DNA of 64,000 nt from JBBDRJ01 sp963766295. GTDB taxonomy: Bacteria; Actinomycetota; JAICYB01. A model generated the notes under the pieces. That model had not been told where the DNA came from. It saw only the letters and a program-made list of their open reading frames with translations, and searched no databases. Made by a program: the position numbers and the translations under genes. The stretch is taken from the NCBI GenBank assembly GCA_963766295.1, contig CAVXYW010000002.1:1922001-1986000 (forward strand). The letters are read 5' to 3'. How positions within the stretch are numbered: the first letter of the stretch is position 1; each line of letters begins with the position of its first letter. Shown one piece after another: positions 8,900-16,054 of this stretch.

Positions 8900-9957
8900 C
8901 GATCAACCAAGTAGATCTTCTGCAGCGACTGTCCGAGACCTTCGGGCCGTCCGGCTTCGAGGACGAAGTGCGTGAGATCGTGCTCGACGTCGTGAAGCCA
9001 CTGGTGGACGAAGTCCGCACCGACCGGCTCGGAAACCTCATCTGCACACGCCGTGGGAAACGAGACGAGATCGTTCTGCTCGACGCTCATATGGACGAGG
9101 TTGGGTTCCTCATCTCCTACATCGAGGACAGCGGCTTTCTAAGGCTGTCTCCACTTGGTGGATGGGACGCACGGGTGTTACCTGCGCATGCGGTGACCAT
9201 CCGCGCAGCGGATGGAAAACGTGTCCGGGGTGTAATCGGAAGCCTGCCGCCCCACGTCACCTCGGAGGCCGAGCGCGGCAAGGCCCACAAGCTCGAGGAC
9301 TTGTTCGTCGACGTCGGGGCGCGTTCGCGCGCCGATGTCGAAGACCTGGGGATTGGTGTGGGCTCGGGCTGCGTGCCCGGCTACGCGTTCGAACGGCTTT
9401 CCGATGACCTCGTAATCGGAAAGGCGTTCGACGACCGCGCCGGCTGCACGATCGCAGCCTGCACGCTCGACGCCCTCAAGGACGTCGAGCTCGATGCCAC
9501 GCTCGTTTGCGCCTTCACTACCTCAGAGGAGGTCGGGCTCCGCGGAGCTCAAACCGTTGCCAATCAGGTCGCACCCCACGTCGCACTCGCCTTGGAGTGC
9601 ACGACCGCCGTCGACGTTCCCGGAGTGTCCGGTGCGCGGAAACTTGCGGTCATGGGACAGGGTCCGGCTCTGACTCTCGCCGACCGCTCTATCCTCGCCT
9701 CCCGCGAAGTCGTCGGATTGCTCGAATCCACCGCTGCCAAAGAAAACATCCCGTACCACCTCAAGCTTCCAGGCGGCGGCGGAACCGATGCCGGCGCGAT
9801 CCAAACCGCCGGTGCCGGTGCTTTGGTCGGTGTAGTCGCCGTTCCGGCTCGCTACATCCACGCGCCGGTGTCGATGTTGCGTCCGTCCGACTTGGACGCG
9901 TCGGTGCAGCTCACAACGGGCTTCGTCAGAAACGCAGGAGCTCTCCTCACTTCGTGA
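8896..9957 (+). CDS. M42-family aminopeptidase
   Basis: Starting at the GTG that overlaps the racemase stop gives 353 residues, the usual M42 length. An open frame continues upstream inside the racemase gene but is out of frame with it and unlikely to be coding. Metal and catalytic elements are visible: LLDAHMDEVGFLIS (His and Asp ligands), GKAFDDRAGC (bridging Asp), TTSEEVGLRGA (catalytic and ligand Glu) and GGGGTDAGAIQ near the end. M42 enzymes are large self-assembling cytoplasmic aminopeptidases that trim peptides. The stop codon lies inside a strong hairpin. Confidence 0.92.
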   Translation: MTINQVDLLQRLSETFGPSGFEDEVREIVLDVVKPLVDEVRTDRLGNLICTRRGKRDEIVLLDAHMDEVGFLISYIEDSGFLRLSPLGGWDARVLPAHAVTIRAADGKRVRGVIGSLPPHVTSEAERGKAHKLEDLFVDVGARSRADVEDLGIGVGSGCVPGYAFERLSDDLVIGKAFDDRAGCTIAACTLDALKDVELDATLVCAFTTSEEVGLRGAQTVANQVAPHVALALECTTAVDVPGVSGARKLAVMGQGPALTLADRSILASREVVGLLESTAAKENIPYHLKLPGGGGTDAGAIQTAGAGALVGVVAVPARYIHAPVSMLRPSDLDASVQLTTGFVRNAGALLTS

Positions 9958-9967
9958 GGAGAGCTCC
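9937..9967 (+). terminator. perfect 13-bp hairpin spanning the M42 stop codon
   Basis: GGAGCTCTCCTCA (9937-9949), loop CTTCG, then the exact reverse complement (9955-9967). The TGA stop of the peptidase is the first triplet of the 3-prime arm. No T-run follows on either strand. It sits between convergent genes (M42 on plus, the 54-residue membrane protein on minus), so it could end transcription or protect transcripts from both sides. Confidence 0.6.
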
Positions 9968-9990
9968 GTGTTGCTCCGTCCCAGTACTAC

Positions 9991-10155
9991 TTAGTAACGC
10001 GTTCCGCGCGGGCGGAAGACGCTGTAGCCTCCAGGGCCGATCAACGCAGCCACAACCAGAAGTACTATGCCGAGCAGTATCTGGCCTTGCAGCAATTGAA
10101 CGACTCCGATAACTGCTACGACTACTGCAACTATCCAGAGAATCGAACCGGGCAT
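9991..10155 (-). CDS. 54-residue hydrophobic membrane protein with GPGGYSVF motif
   Basis: Too short for many gene finders but well supported. A strong ribosome site (GAGGTGAGAG) precedes the ATG at 10155, and the frame reads 54 codons to TAA. The product starts MPGSILWIVAVV, has two closely spaced hydrophobic helices (about 4-20 and 25-40) and ends GPGGYSVFRPRGTRY. Small proteins with this GPGGYS-F ending recur in actinobacteria, as I recall; no function is established that I know of. A sigma-B-like promoter lies 35 bases upstream, which points to stress induction. Confidence 0.82.
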   Translation of the reverse strand: MPGSILWIVAVVVAVIGVVQLLQGQILLGIVLLVVAALIGPGGYSVFRPRGTRY

Positions 10156-10189
10156 CTTCTCTCACCTCATTTCGATTGTGTGAAGAGAA

Positions 10190-10215
10190 GTACCCCTGGT
10201 CGCGCTAGTCGAAAC
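10190..10215 (-). promoter_or_regulatory. sigma-B-like promoter for the 54-residue membrane protein
   Basis: On the minus strand GTTTCG (10215-10210), a 14-base spacer, then GGGTAC (10195-10190). This matches the actinobacterial and Bacillus sigma-B class (GTTT or GNNT, 14-16 bases, GGGTAC/T). It begins where the STAS gene ends and leads into the small membrane protein. Confidence 0.65.
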
Positions 10216-10641
10216 TCAAAGCACGCTTCCGCAGTGGGGGCAACGGGTTACATCGATACGAAGCTCGCTTTCGCATATCGGGCAGTACGCGAGCTTCGGC
10301 GCAACGCCTCCGAAGTACTCGAACCAATGACTAAGTCCGGCAACGTCCAGGAGCCTTTGCACAGGCAATGAGAGTCGCGACAGATACAACCGGACGCCCA
10401 AGCCAAAGGTTGTTTGCCGGAGGTCAAGAAGCAGGCGCAAGCCGCTCGAGTCCATGAAGGTGACTTGACCGAGATCGATCACCACCGCACCATCGACACC
10501 GACCAAGTGTTGCTTCAAGCGGACGGCAGCTTGGTCGGCTACGGCAACATCGAGCTCTCCGGACAGGGAAAGCCGGGTAGATGCACCATCGCGTTCGACC
10601 TTCCAGCGAAAGCCCGACCTCTGCGCTGCGCTCTCGGTCAC
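10216..10641 (-). CDS. STAS-domain (anti-sigma antagonist type) protein with C-terminal zinc ribbon
   Basis: Residues about 10-108 are a STAS domain of the SpoIIAA/RsbV type. The phosphorylation-site motif MDSSGLRLLLD is present, with Ser at 65 and 66. The last 25 residues add a zinc ribbon, CPIC (120-123) and CPHC (134-137). STAS antagonists release sigma factors by binding anti-sigma kinases; the added ribbon could bind metal or a partner. No kinase or sigma factor gene is nearby. The start is a GTG at 10641. The gene diverges from the 10674 gene and is followed directly by the sigma-B-like promoter of the small membrane protein. Confidence 0.85.
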   Translation of the reverse strand: MTESAAQRSGFRWKVERDGASTRLSLSGELDVAVADQAAVRLKQHLVGVDGAVVIDLGQVTFMDSSGLRLLLDLRQTTFGLGVRLYLSRLSLPVQRLLDVAGLSHWFEYFGGVAPKLAYCPICESELRIDVTRCPHCGSVL

Positions 10642-10673
10642 CGCAATGCCTCTGCGCTGTTTAGGCTTGTTAG

Positions 10674-11045
10674 GTGGACACCGACGCCGCGAGACGAGCG
10701 AGACAGCAGTCGATAAAGGCCGACCTCACCCAGGCCTACACCGACGAGGAAGCCGCGCCGCCCGAATGGGTTGACCTGCTCGGCCGGGTTCGCGATGCGA
10801 CTGAATCCATCCGCGCCGAAGCGGCCCAAGCCGCTAAGACTTTCGTCACACAAACCGATATCAGGACGGCGCTTCGCGAGCGGGAGAGATCGGCCGAGCG
10901 TTTGCGCACTCAGTCGGTTCATGTCAATCAATTGATCGCACGGCTCAACCTCATCGCTCCACACGAGAGATTCACGCGATCGCACATCGACGTAAACGCG
11001 CTGCTGCGTCCGCTCTTTCACTCTCAGCGTCGACCGGCCGAATAG
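10674..11045 (+). CDS. conserved hypothetical protein, helical, DnaJ-homologue-like C-terminus
   Basis: This 123-residue hydrophilic and mostly helical protein begins at a GTG 32 bases from the divergent STAS gene. The second half (LRERERSAERLRTQ, then LIARLNLIAPHERF) resembles the end of DUF1992/DNAJC28-type proteins as I remember them; this is a weak likeness and no J-domain is present. A minus-strand frame of similar length overlaps it but lacks any recognisable motif. Function is unknown. Confidence 0.55.
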   Translation: MDTDAARRARQQSIKADLTQAYTDEEAAPPEWVDLLGRVRDATESIRAEAAQAAKTFVTQTDIRTALRERERSAERLRTQSVHVNQLIARLNLIAPHERFTRSHIDVNALLRPLFHSQRRPAE

Positions 11046-11393
11046 CTACCGGCTCTTACGGCCGGATCGGCGATTGACTGCGCGAAGCAGCTGGCTCTTC
11101 GTCATACGAGAACGGCCGGGGATGTTCATGTCCTTGGCCTCCTCGTACAGTTGATCCCTCGTCCGGCCGCCCGGCCCTCGGTTAGACCGAAGGCCGCCGC
11201 GGCGGCCCGACGAGACGTCCCGAACCGAAGTGCGCGAACGCTGTCTGGCTTCGCCGGATCGCGCGCGCTCCTTGTTCACCGTGCGCGCAGCGATCTCTTC
11301 GGCCGACGATTCCGAACGTCCGCTCTTCCGCAAGCCTGACTTGATGTGTGTGTACTGTCTCTCGCGCTTACGTGACCATGCCCTCTGCGGCAT
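11046..11393 (-). CDS. plasmid-stabilisation-like protein with Rho_N/SAP-type C-terminus
   Basis: The N-terminal 45 residues (WSRKRERQYTHIKSGL and AEEIAARTVNKERARSGEA) match the short helical plasmid-stabilisation-type family often seen near stress genes. The C-terminal 35 residues (YEEAKDMNIPGRSRMTKSQL) form a Rho N-terminal-like helix-extended-loop-helix that can bind nucleic acid. The middle is Arg/Gly/Ser-rich and probably disordered. Length is 115 residues. It follows csbD-like DNA by 6 bases on the same strand, so it is probably expressed from the CsbD sigma-B-like promoter. Confidence 0.78.
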   Translation of the reverse strand: MPQRAWSRKRERQYTHIKSGLRKSGRSESSAEEIAARTVNKERARSGEARQRSRTSVRDVSSGRRGGLRSNRGPGGRTRDQLYEEAKDMNIPGRSRMTKSQLLRAVNRRSGRKSR

Positions 11394-11399
11394 GACTCC

Positions 11400-11600
11400 T
11401 CAGCGCACCTTCTCGAGGATCTTGCTCAGCTTGTCCTCGATCTTTTCGACGGTTTCGCCCGTCTTCTCCTTGATGGTGCCAACGAGCTGATCGAGCTTGC
11501 CGTTGGTCCTGTCGAGGTCATCGTCGGTCAGCGACCCCCAAGCCTCTTTGACGCGTCCCTTCACCTGGTCCCACTTGCCTTCGATCTTGAGATCGTCCAC
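11400..11600 (-). CDS. CsbD-family stress protein
   Basis: The 66-residue product shows the CsbD pattern: KIEGKWDQVKGRVKEAWG, then a second half beginning NGKLDQLVGTIKEKTGE. CsbD proteins are small, highly charged and induced by general stress in Bacillus and others; their mechanism is not settled. The GTG start at 11600 has AAGGAGG eight bases upstream. A sigma-B-like promoter is present 65 bases further up, which fits the family. The downstream Rho_N protein is likely co-transcribed. Confidence 0.9.
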   Translation of the reverse strand: MDDLKIEGKWDQVKGRVKEAWGSLTDDDLDRTNGKLDQLVGTIKEKTGETVEKIEDKLSKILEKVR

Positions 11601-11664
11601 AGCGCATTCCTCCTTCTCTCATGGGCATACGACCAACAACACAACAGGTCGCGTATCGGAGGAA

Positions 11665-11690
11665 TTACCCGTGCGACGAACTACGAAAAC
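11665..11690 (-). promoter_or_regulatory. sigma-B-like promoter for the CsbD gene
   Basis: Minus-strand GTTTTC (11690-11685), 14-base spacer, GGGTAA (11670-11665). Five of six bases match the sigma-B -10 consensus, and the -35 starts GTTT. The gene product family is a classical sigma-B target, which strengthens the call. Confidence 0.7.
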
Positions 11691-11713
11691 GTTGAGATCT
11701 GGGACCGAAATAC

Positions 11714-12502
11714 CTAGCTACGGTGGCCCATTCCCGGTGGAACCATGCCTTCGGTCCCCTTGATCCGGGGGCCCGGAACGCCGCGGAACTCGTAACGTTC
11801 GGGGTCGCGTCCGGCTTGGATGGCCCAGCATTGTCCTGAGGTGCCGTCGGTGATGGCGAGAACGCAAGCGTTGGCGATGTCCTCCGGCGGAATGACCGGG
11901 AAATTGGCTTCCCTCAGCATCTTCACCGCTTGCTCCCCGACCAACGGAGTCTCGACTATCCCCGGACAGATCGCGTTGAGGGTGATTCCGCGATCGGGCA
12001 AGGTCTGCCCTAGTCCACGCACGAGCCCAACCACAGCGTGCTTCGTCAGTGCGTAGATCGGATCGCCGGCATACGCGATGAGCCCGGCAAGAGATGCGGT
12101 AGCGAGGATCGCTCCACCGTCGGGAGTCATCGCGCGTATCGCTTCGCGAACGCCGAACACAACACCGTTGACGTTGATGTTCAAGATCCGGAAGTACTGA
12201 TCGTCGGTCAGGTTGGCGAAGTCGGGTTGCTGGGTTGTCACACCGGCGTTCATATATGCGATGTCCAACCCACTCAACGCTTCAGAGGCTTGGCGGAAGG
12301 CCTCGGCCACGTCTTCGGAGGAGGACGCATCCGCACGGATGAAGTGCGCACCGACGTCGTCGGCGACTTTCTTTCCTGCTTCTTCGTTGAGGTCGACGAT
12401 CGCGACCGCTGCGCCTTCGTCGATGAATCTCTTGGCCGTAGCGAGCCCGATCCCAGAAGCTCCCCCGGTTATCAGCGCGCGACGTCCTTCGAGCACCCCC
12501 AT
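11714..12502 (-). CDS. SDR-family NAD(P)-dependent oxidoreductase
   Basis: Starting at the ATG at 12502 (GGGGAA ribosome site) gives 262 residues. It has the classical SDR features: ALITGGASGIGLA cofactor loop, DLNEEAG acidic residue after strand 2 (suggesting NAD preference), NAGV, and a YALTK active-site Tyr-x-x-x-Lys. An in-frame upstream extension of 23 residues is Arg-rich and unlikely. Substrate is unknown. It diverges from the acyl-CoA synthetase gene, 82 bases away. Confidence 0.92.
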   Translation of the reverse strand: MGVLEGRRALITGGASGIGLATAKRFIDEGAAVAIVDLNEEAGKKVADDVGAHFIRADASSSEDVAEAFRQASEALSGLDIAYMNAGVTTQQPDFANLTDDQYFRILNINVNGVVFGVREAIRAMTPDGGAILATASLAGLIAYAGDPIYALTKHAVVGLVRGLGQTLPDRGITLNAICPGIVETPLVGEQAVKMLREANFPVIPPEDIANACVLAITDGTSGQCWAIQAGRDPERYEFRGVPGPRIKGTEGMVPPGMGHRS

Positions 12503-12584
12503 CTGAATTCCCCTTTCGCGTACCGCGACGTAGCGACGATATCCTCGCCGCGCCCACAAAGAACAACTCAAGGGGAGACTTTAG

Positions 12585-14093
12585 GTGCCGGACATCCTAG
12601 ATCTACACGCCGAAGCCAAGCCCGATCGACTGGCCGTGATCCAAGGCAACGATCGGTGGACCTATGAGGAGCACAATGCGCGGGCCAACTCACTATCACG
12701 AGGAATCACATCGCTCGGCATAGGCCCCGGAAGTACGGCCGTTTGGATCGGGCCCAACAACGAGAAGATCCCGCTATGGGGGCATGCGGCGCGCAAGGCC
12801 CAGCTCGTCTCGGTTCCGGTCAGCTACCGCTTCACACCCGAAGAGATTGCTTACGTCATCAACGATTCCGACGCTTCTCTCGTCTTCTGCGATCCCGAGT
12901 ATCGGCAAACACTCGAGGGTCTCGACCTTCCGAAGGTACGGGAGATCGTCGACTACGAACGTGCAGAAGAGTTGATCACCTCGAACTCCCCTGATCCGAT
13001 CGCCGTCGAGGGGGAAGTTACGACCGGAGCTTCGATGATCTACACATCCGGTACGACCGGTAAGCCCAAGGGCGCAAGACGCACGCGCACCGATCCGAAT
13101 CTCGTTGCAGCGCTCGTAACGGAGCTCCGCTACACACCAGATGACGTCCACATAACAACCGGACCGCTGTACCACTCGGGGCCTTCGGCGTTCTCGGGCC
13201 TCACCCACGCACTCGGTGGCACCATCGTCATCCTTCCCAAATTCGATCCGGAACAATGGCTGAAACTCGTGGACGAGCACAAGGTGAACACAACCTTCAC
13301 TGCCCCCACCCAGCTCAAGCGACTGGTCAACGTGCCGGCCGAGGTCCGCGAGCGCTACGACACCTCGAGCCTCCGCGTCGTGATCGCCAATGCCGCGCCG
13401 GTCCCCTTTGCACTCAAGAAGCAATGGATCTCCACGTTCGGCGAAGGCCACCTCTTCGAGGTCTACGGCTCCACAGAGCTCGGCGTTGACACGATCATCA
13501 AGCCCGAAGATCAGCTGCGAAAACCGGGCTCGTGCGGACAGCCCTACGGCGGCATCGAGATTCGCCTCATCCGCGAGGACGGAACCGATGCTCCCGTTGG
13601 TGAGCCCGGAGTCGTTTGGATCCGGTCACCTGGGATCTTCGACGAGTACTACAAGGCCCCCGAAAAAACGGACGAAACGATGCTGGACGGCGATCCGGCG
13701 TGGCGAACGGTCGGCGACATCGCGTACCGCGACGACGAAGGCTTCTATTACATATGCGATCGTCGCTCAGACATGATCATCTCCGGCGGTATGAACATCT
13801 ATCCCGCCGAGATCGAAGCGGTCTTGCACTCACACCCCGGAGTTATGGACGCGGGCGTGTTCGGGATCCCTTCCGAGGAATGGGGCGAGCAGGTGCACGC
13901 CGTCGTCCAATTGAAGGAAGGCCAGCACGTCACAGCTCAAGAGCTGGAAGACCTGTGCCGCGCGCATCTCGCCGGCTACAAGTTGCCTCGGAGCTTTGAG
14001 TTCCGCGAGCAGCTCCCGCGCACCGAATCAGGGAAGCTCAGCAAGAAGAACCTGCGCGACGAGTACTGGAAGGACCAGAAAACTCGCGTCTAA
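12585..14093 (+). CDS. acyl-CoA synthetase (ANL superfamily, FadD type)
   Basis: This 502-residue adenylate-forming enzyme has the motifs MIYTSGTTGKPKGARRT (phosphate loop), YGSTELG (aromatic-Thr-Glu), GDIAYRDDEGFYYICDR (ribose-binding Asp and hinge), SGGMNIYPAEIEAVL and the C-terminal catalytic Lys in PRTESGKLSKK. These activate a carboxylic acid to acyl-AMP and then acyl-CoA. The exact acid cannot be read. The GTG start follows AGGGGAG. Likely role: feeding fatty or sterol-derived acids to beta-oxidation with the racemase, MaoC and SDR proteins of this window. Confidence 0.92.
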   Translation: MPDILDLHAEAKPDRLAVIQGNDRWTYEEHNARANSLSRGITSLGIGPGSTAVWIGPNNEKIPLWGHAARKAQLVSVPVSYRFTPEEIAYVINDSDASLVFCDPEYRQTLEGLDLPKVREIVDYERAEELITSNSPDPIAVEGEVTTGASMIYTSGTTGKPKGARRTRTDPNLVAALVTELRYTPDDVHITTGPLYHSGPSAFSGLTHALGGTIVILPKFDPEQWLKLVDEHKVNTTFTAPTQLKRLVNVPAEVRERYDTSSLRVVIANAAPVPFALKKQWISTFGEGHLFEVYGSTELGVDTIIKPEDQLRKPGSCGQPYGGIEIRLIREDGTDAPVGEPGVVWIRSPGIFDEYYKAPEKTDETMLDGDPAWRTVGDIAYRDDEGFYYICDRRSDMIISGGMNIYPAEIEAVLHSHPGVMDAGVFGIPSEEWGEQVHAVVQLKEGQHVTAQELEDLCRAHLAGYKLPRSFEFREQLPRTESGKLSKKNLRDEYWKDQKTRV

Positions 14094-14098
14094 AGCGG

Positions 14099-14911
14099 TT
14101 ACGCCGGTGGCTGCGGCGAGAACGACGGTTGCTGAATCGGAGTTGACGTCGGTTTGGTAGTGGGCGGTGCCGTGCGCTGAGGAGTAACGGTTGGTTGTGT
14201 CGTCCTCGGGGGCTGAGTCCTGGTCGGCGTCGCCGTCGGTACCGATGTGGGTGTAGCCGATGGTGACGGTGTCGGCAGGTCCTCACAATTGGGTGGGCAC
14301 TTAGGCGGCTTGATCGGGTTGGAGCAGGTGCACTTCGCCACGATGCGATCCTGCTGCGGGTCGAACCAAACGGGCGTCCCCTTCCCGAGCACGGACTGGA
14401 TCTCAAATGGACACGGACCTTCACCGTCCGGGAAGCACCCGTGGTTTGTCACTGGCGTCGGTTCTTCGAGGATGCGAGTTTCCAATCGATCGATGAAGGA
14501 ATCGAGCTCGCTTTCGGTGATCCCTTGAAGCTCGAGCCACGCATCGAGGCGGTGACGGTCGGCGCGAAGTCGTTGCTTCAGCAGCTCGCGATCGCATCTC
14601 TGCGTCTGGAGATCGAAAGTCGACTGCGTGAATTGGGCTCCCTCGATCGGGAAGCTCATCCCTGCGTTCTCGAATAGGACGAGGTCTTCGTCCGGCACCT
14701 GGTCGTCGTCGCCGCCGAAGAACTGCGCGAGCCCGAACCCACCGGCCAAGCCCAGCAGCAGGACGAGAACGTAGATCAGGATCTGGCGGCCCCGATCGGG
14801 CGGAGGATCACCCGGCAGGCGAAGTGGTTGAGTCGCGGCCGGGGGCCCGCCGCGACCGGAGGAGAACGCTACGGTCTCGTCGGGGTCTCTGGGCCCACCG
14901 CGGTCGGACAC
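14099..14911 (-). CDS. membrane-anchored exported protein with Pro/Thr-rich tail
   Basis: This 270-residue protein has about 42 cytoplasmic residues rich in Gly/Pro/Asp and one transmembrane helix (ILIYVLVLLLGLAGGFGLA, about 44-62). An extracellular domain with several cysteines follows (GCFPDGEGPCPF, CTCSNPIKPPKCPPNC), then a 60-residue Pro/Thr/Ser tail typical of cell-wall-spanning stretches. The cysteines suggest disulfides. The CTCSNP segment recalls the CxCGNPL ending of some actinobacterial surface proteins, but I cannot confirm a family. It is followed upstream by a lipoprotein gene on the same strand. Confidence 0.7.
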   Translation of the reverse strand: MSDRGGPRDPDETVAFSSGRGGPPAATQPLRLPGDPPPDRGRQILIYVLVLLLGLAGGFGLAQFFGGDDDQVPDEDLVLFENAGMSFPIEGAQFTQSTFDLQTQRCDRELLKQRLRADRHRLDAWLELQGITESELDSFIDRLETRILEEPTPVTNHGCFPDGEGPCPFEIQSVLGKGTPVWFDPQQDRIVAKCTCSNPIKPPKCPPNCEDLPTPSPSATPTSVPTATPTRTQPPRTTQPTVTPQRTAPPTTKPTSTPIQQPSFSPQPPA

Positions 14912-14921
14912 GCTGCCTACC

Positions 14922-15515
14922 TTACGCCGATTGGCTGACGTCGATAACTATCCGAGGCGGCTCCGACAGCGCGCGGACGGTGAAGTCGTGGCGTTCGTCC
15001 AAACCAACGATCCATTCGATCTGTGCCTCGTTATCGCAGTTCCGCTTCATGTGCTTGAGTACACGGCCGCCGACGTCGATGTCAAAAGGGCCGTCGTACG
15101 TGGGCCGTCCAAGCTCGTCGCCGCCCCTTGCGGGCTCGAGCAGAACACTCAAGTAGGCGCCAGCGTCCCACGATTCCGTTTGCGCCAGCGCACCCGAAGC
15201 GCAATCGGAGAAGGGTGGCTCCTTGTAGCCGACCGTGTAGCCCGGTACTGAGTCTTGGAACTCAAAGACGATCCGCGGGCAGTCTTCCTTGTTGTAGCGG
15301 ATGTCGTCGAGCAAAGCGACCTCGACGTTGGAGTCGGTTGTCTTCGAATCGTCCGATCCGCCGTCAACGGAACACGGAGTGGGTGCTGTAGATGTAGCCG
15401 ATGCTTGCGCGGTGGACGTAGCGGTGGTCGTGGCTTGCGGCTCTTCGTCGTCGCCGCATGCCGTCAGCACTCCAGCGATGGCCACGAAAACCAAGACGAA
15501 CCTCATCGGCTTCAA
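14922..15515 (-). CDS. AMIN-like-domain lipoprotein
   Basis: The 197-residue product has a lipoprotein signal peptide ending in the lipobox LTAC (Cys at 20), a Ser/Thr/Ala-rich linker to about 50, and a beta-rich domain from about 60. The pattern VALLDDIRYNKEDCPRIVFEF and the end PPRIVIDVS are typical of AMIN-like domains that bind cell-wall material. It lies outside the membrane. Its ATG overlaps the last bases of the macro-domain gene (15512-15515), so the two are coupled. Confidence 0.78.
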   Translation of the reverse strand: MKPMRFVLVFVAIAGVLTACGDDEEPQATTTATSTAQASATSTAPTPCSVDGGSDDSKTTDSNVEVALLDDIRYNKEDCPRIVFEFQDSVPGYTVGYKEPPFSDCASGALAQTESWDAGAYLSVLLEPARGGDELGRPTYDGPFDIDVGGRVLKHMKRNCDNEAQIEWIVGLDERHDFTVRALSEPPRIVIDVSQSA

Positions 15516-16051
15516 CCGGCCATCCTTTCGAGCTCTCGCACATGAACCGCGTGGTCATCCTCACCCCAGAGGACGAAACGCACCAACCTCACATGTCCTA
15601 GCGTTCGAGCTTGCTGGGCCACGGCGCGAAGCGCAACCTCGGCCGCCTCGGCCACCGGATATCCAAAGATCCCCGTCGAAACCGCGGGCGTGGCCATCGA
15701 AGTCAGCGTGTTTTCCTCGGCAAGCTTAAGCGCCTCGCGATAGCAGGATGCGAGCTCGCCGGACGGATCGCTCGAACTCGTATAGACCGGGCCGAGCACG
15801 TGGATGCACCAAGGATTGGGAAGGCCGTGTCCCGAGGTGATCACGGCAGATCCCGTCTTGATGGGTGCCAATGGCTTGCACTCCTCGAACAACCCTGGTC
15901 CGGCCTTCTTATGGATCGCCCCGGCGACACCTCCGCCCGGTGCTAGCTGCGCGTTGGCGGCGTTCACGACGGCATCGATGTCGGACTGGTCGGTGATGTC
16001 GCCGCGAACGCATTCAACAACGACACCGTGGACCTCGCGTCTCGCGTCCAC
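15512..16051 (-). CDS. macro-domain protein (ADP-ribose-binding or hydrolase)
   Basis: The 179-residue single macro domain carries the ADP-ribose pocket motif VNAANAQLAPGGGVAGAIH near residues 28-46 and the second loop AVSTGIFGYPVAEAA near 122-136. Related proteins remove ADP-ribose from proteins or process O-acetyl-ADP-ribose. It lies 3 bases downstream of kgd on the same strand, so it may be read from the kgd transcript. Confidence 0.9.
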   Translation of the reverse strand: MDARREVHGVVVECVRGDITDQSDIDAVVNAANAQLAPGGGVAGAIHKKAGPGLFEECKPLAPIKTGSAVITSGHGLPNPWCIHVLGPVYTSSSDPSGELASCYREALKLAEENTLTSMATPAVSTGIFGYPVAEAAEVALRAVAQQARTLGHVRLVRFVLWGEDDHAVHVRELERMAG

Positions 16052-16054
16052 TCC

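Noticed and set aside
10638..11021. 127-codon minus-strand frame opposite the 10674 gene
   Set aside because: No motif or ribosome site; the plus-strand product is more protein-like, though confidence in it is moderate.
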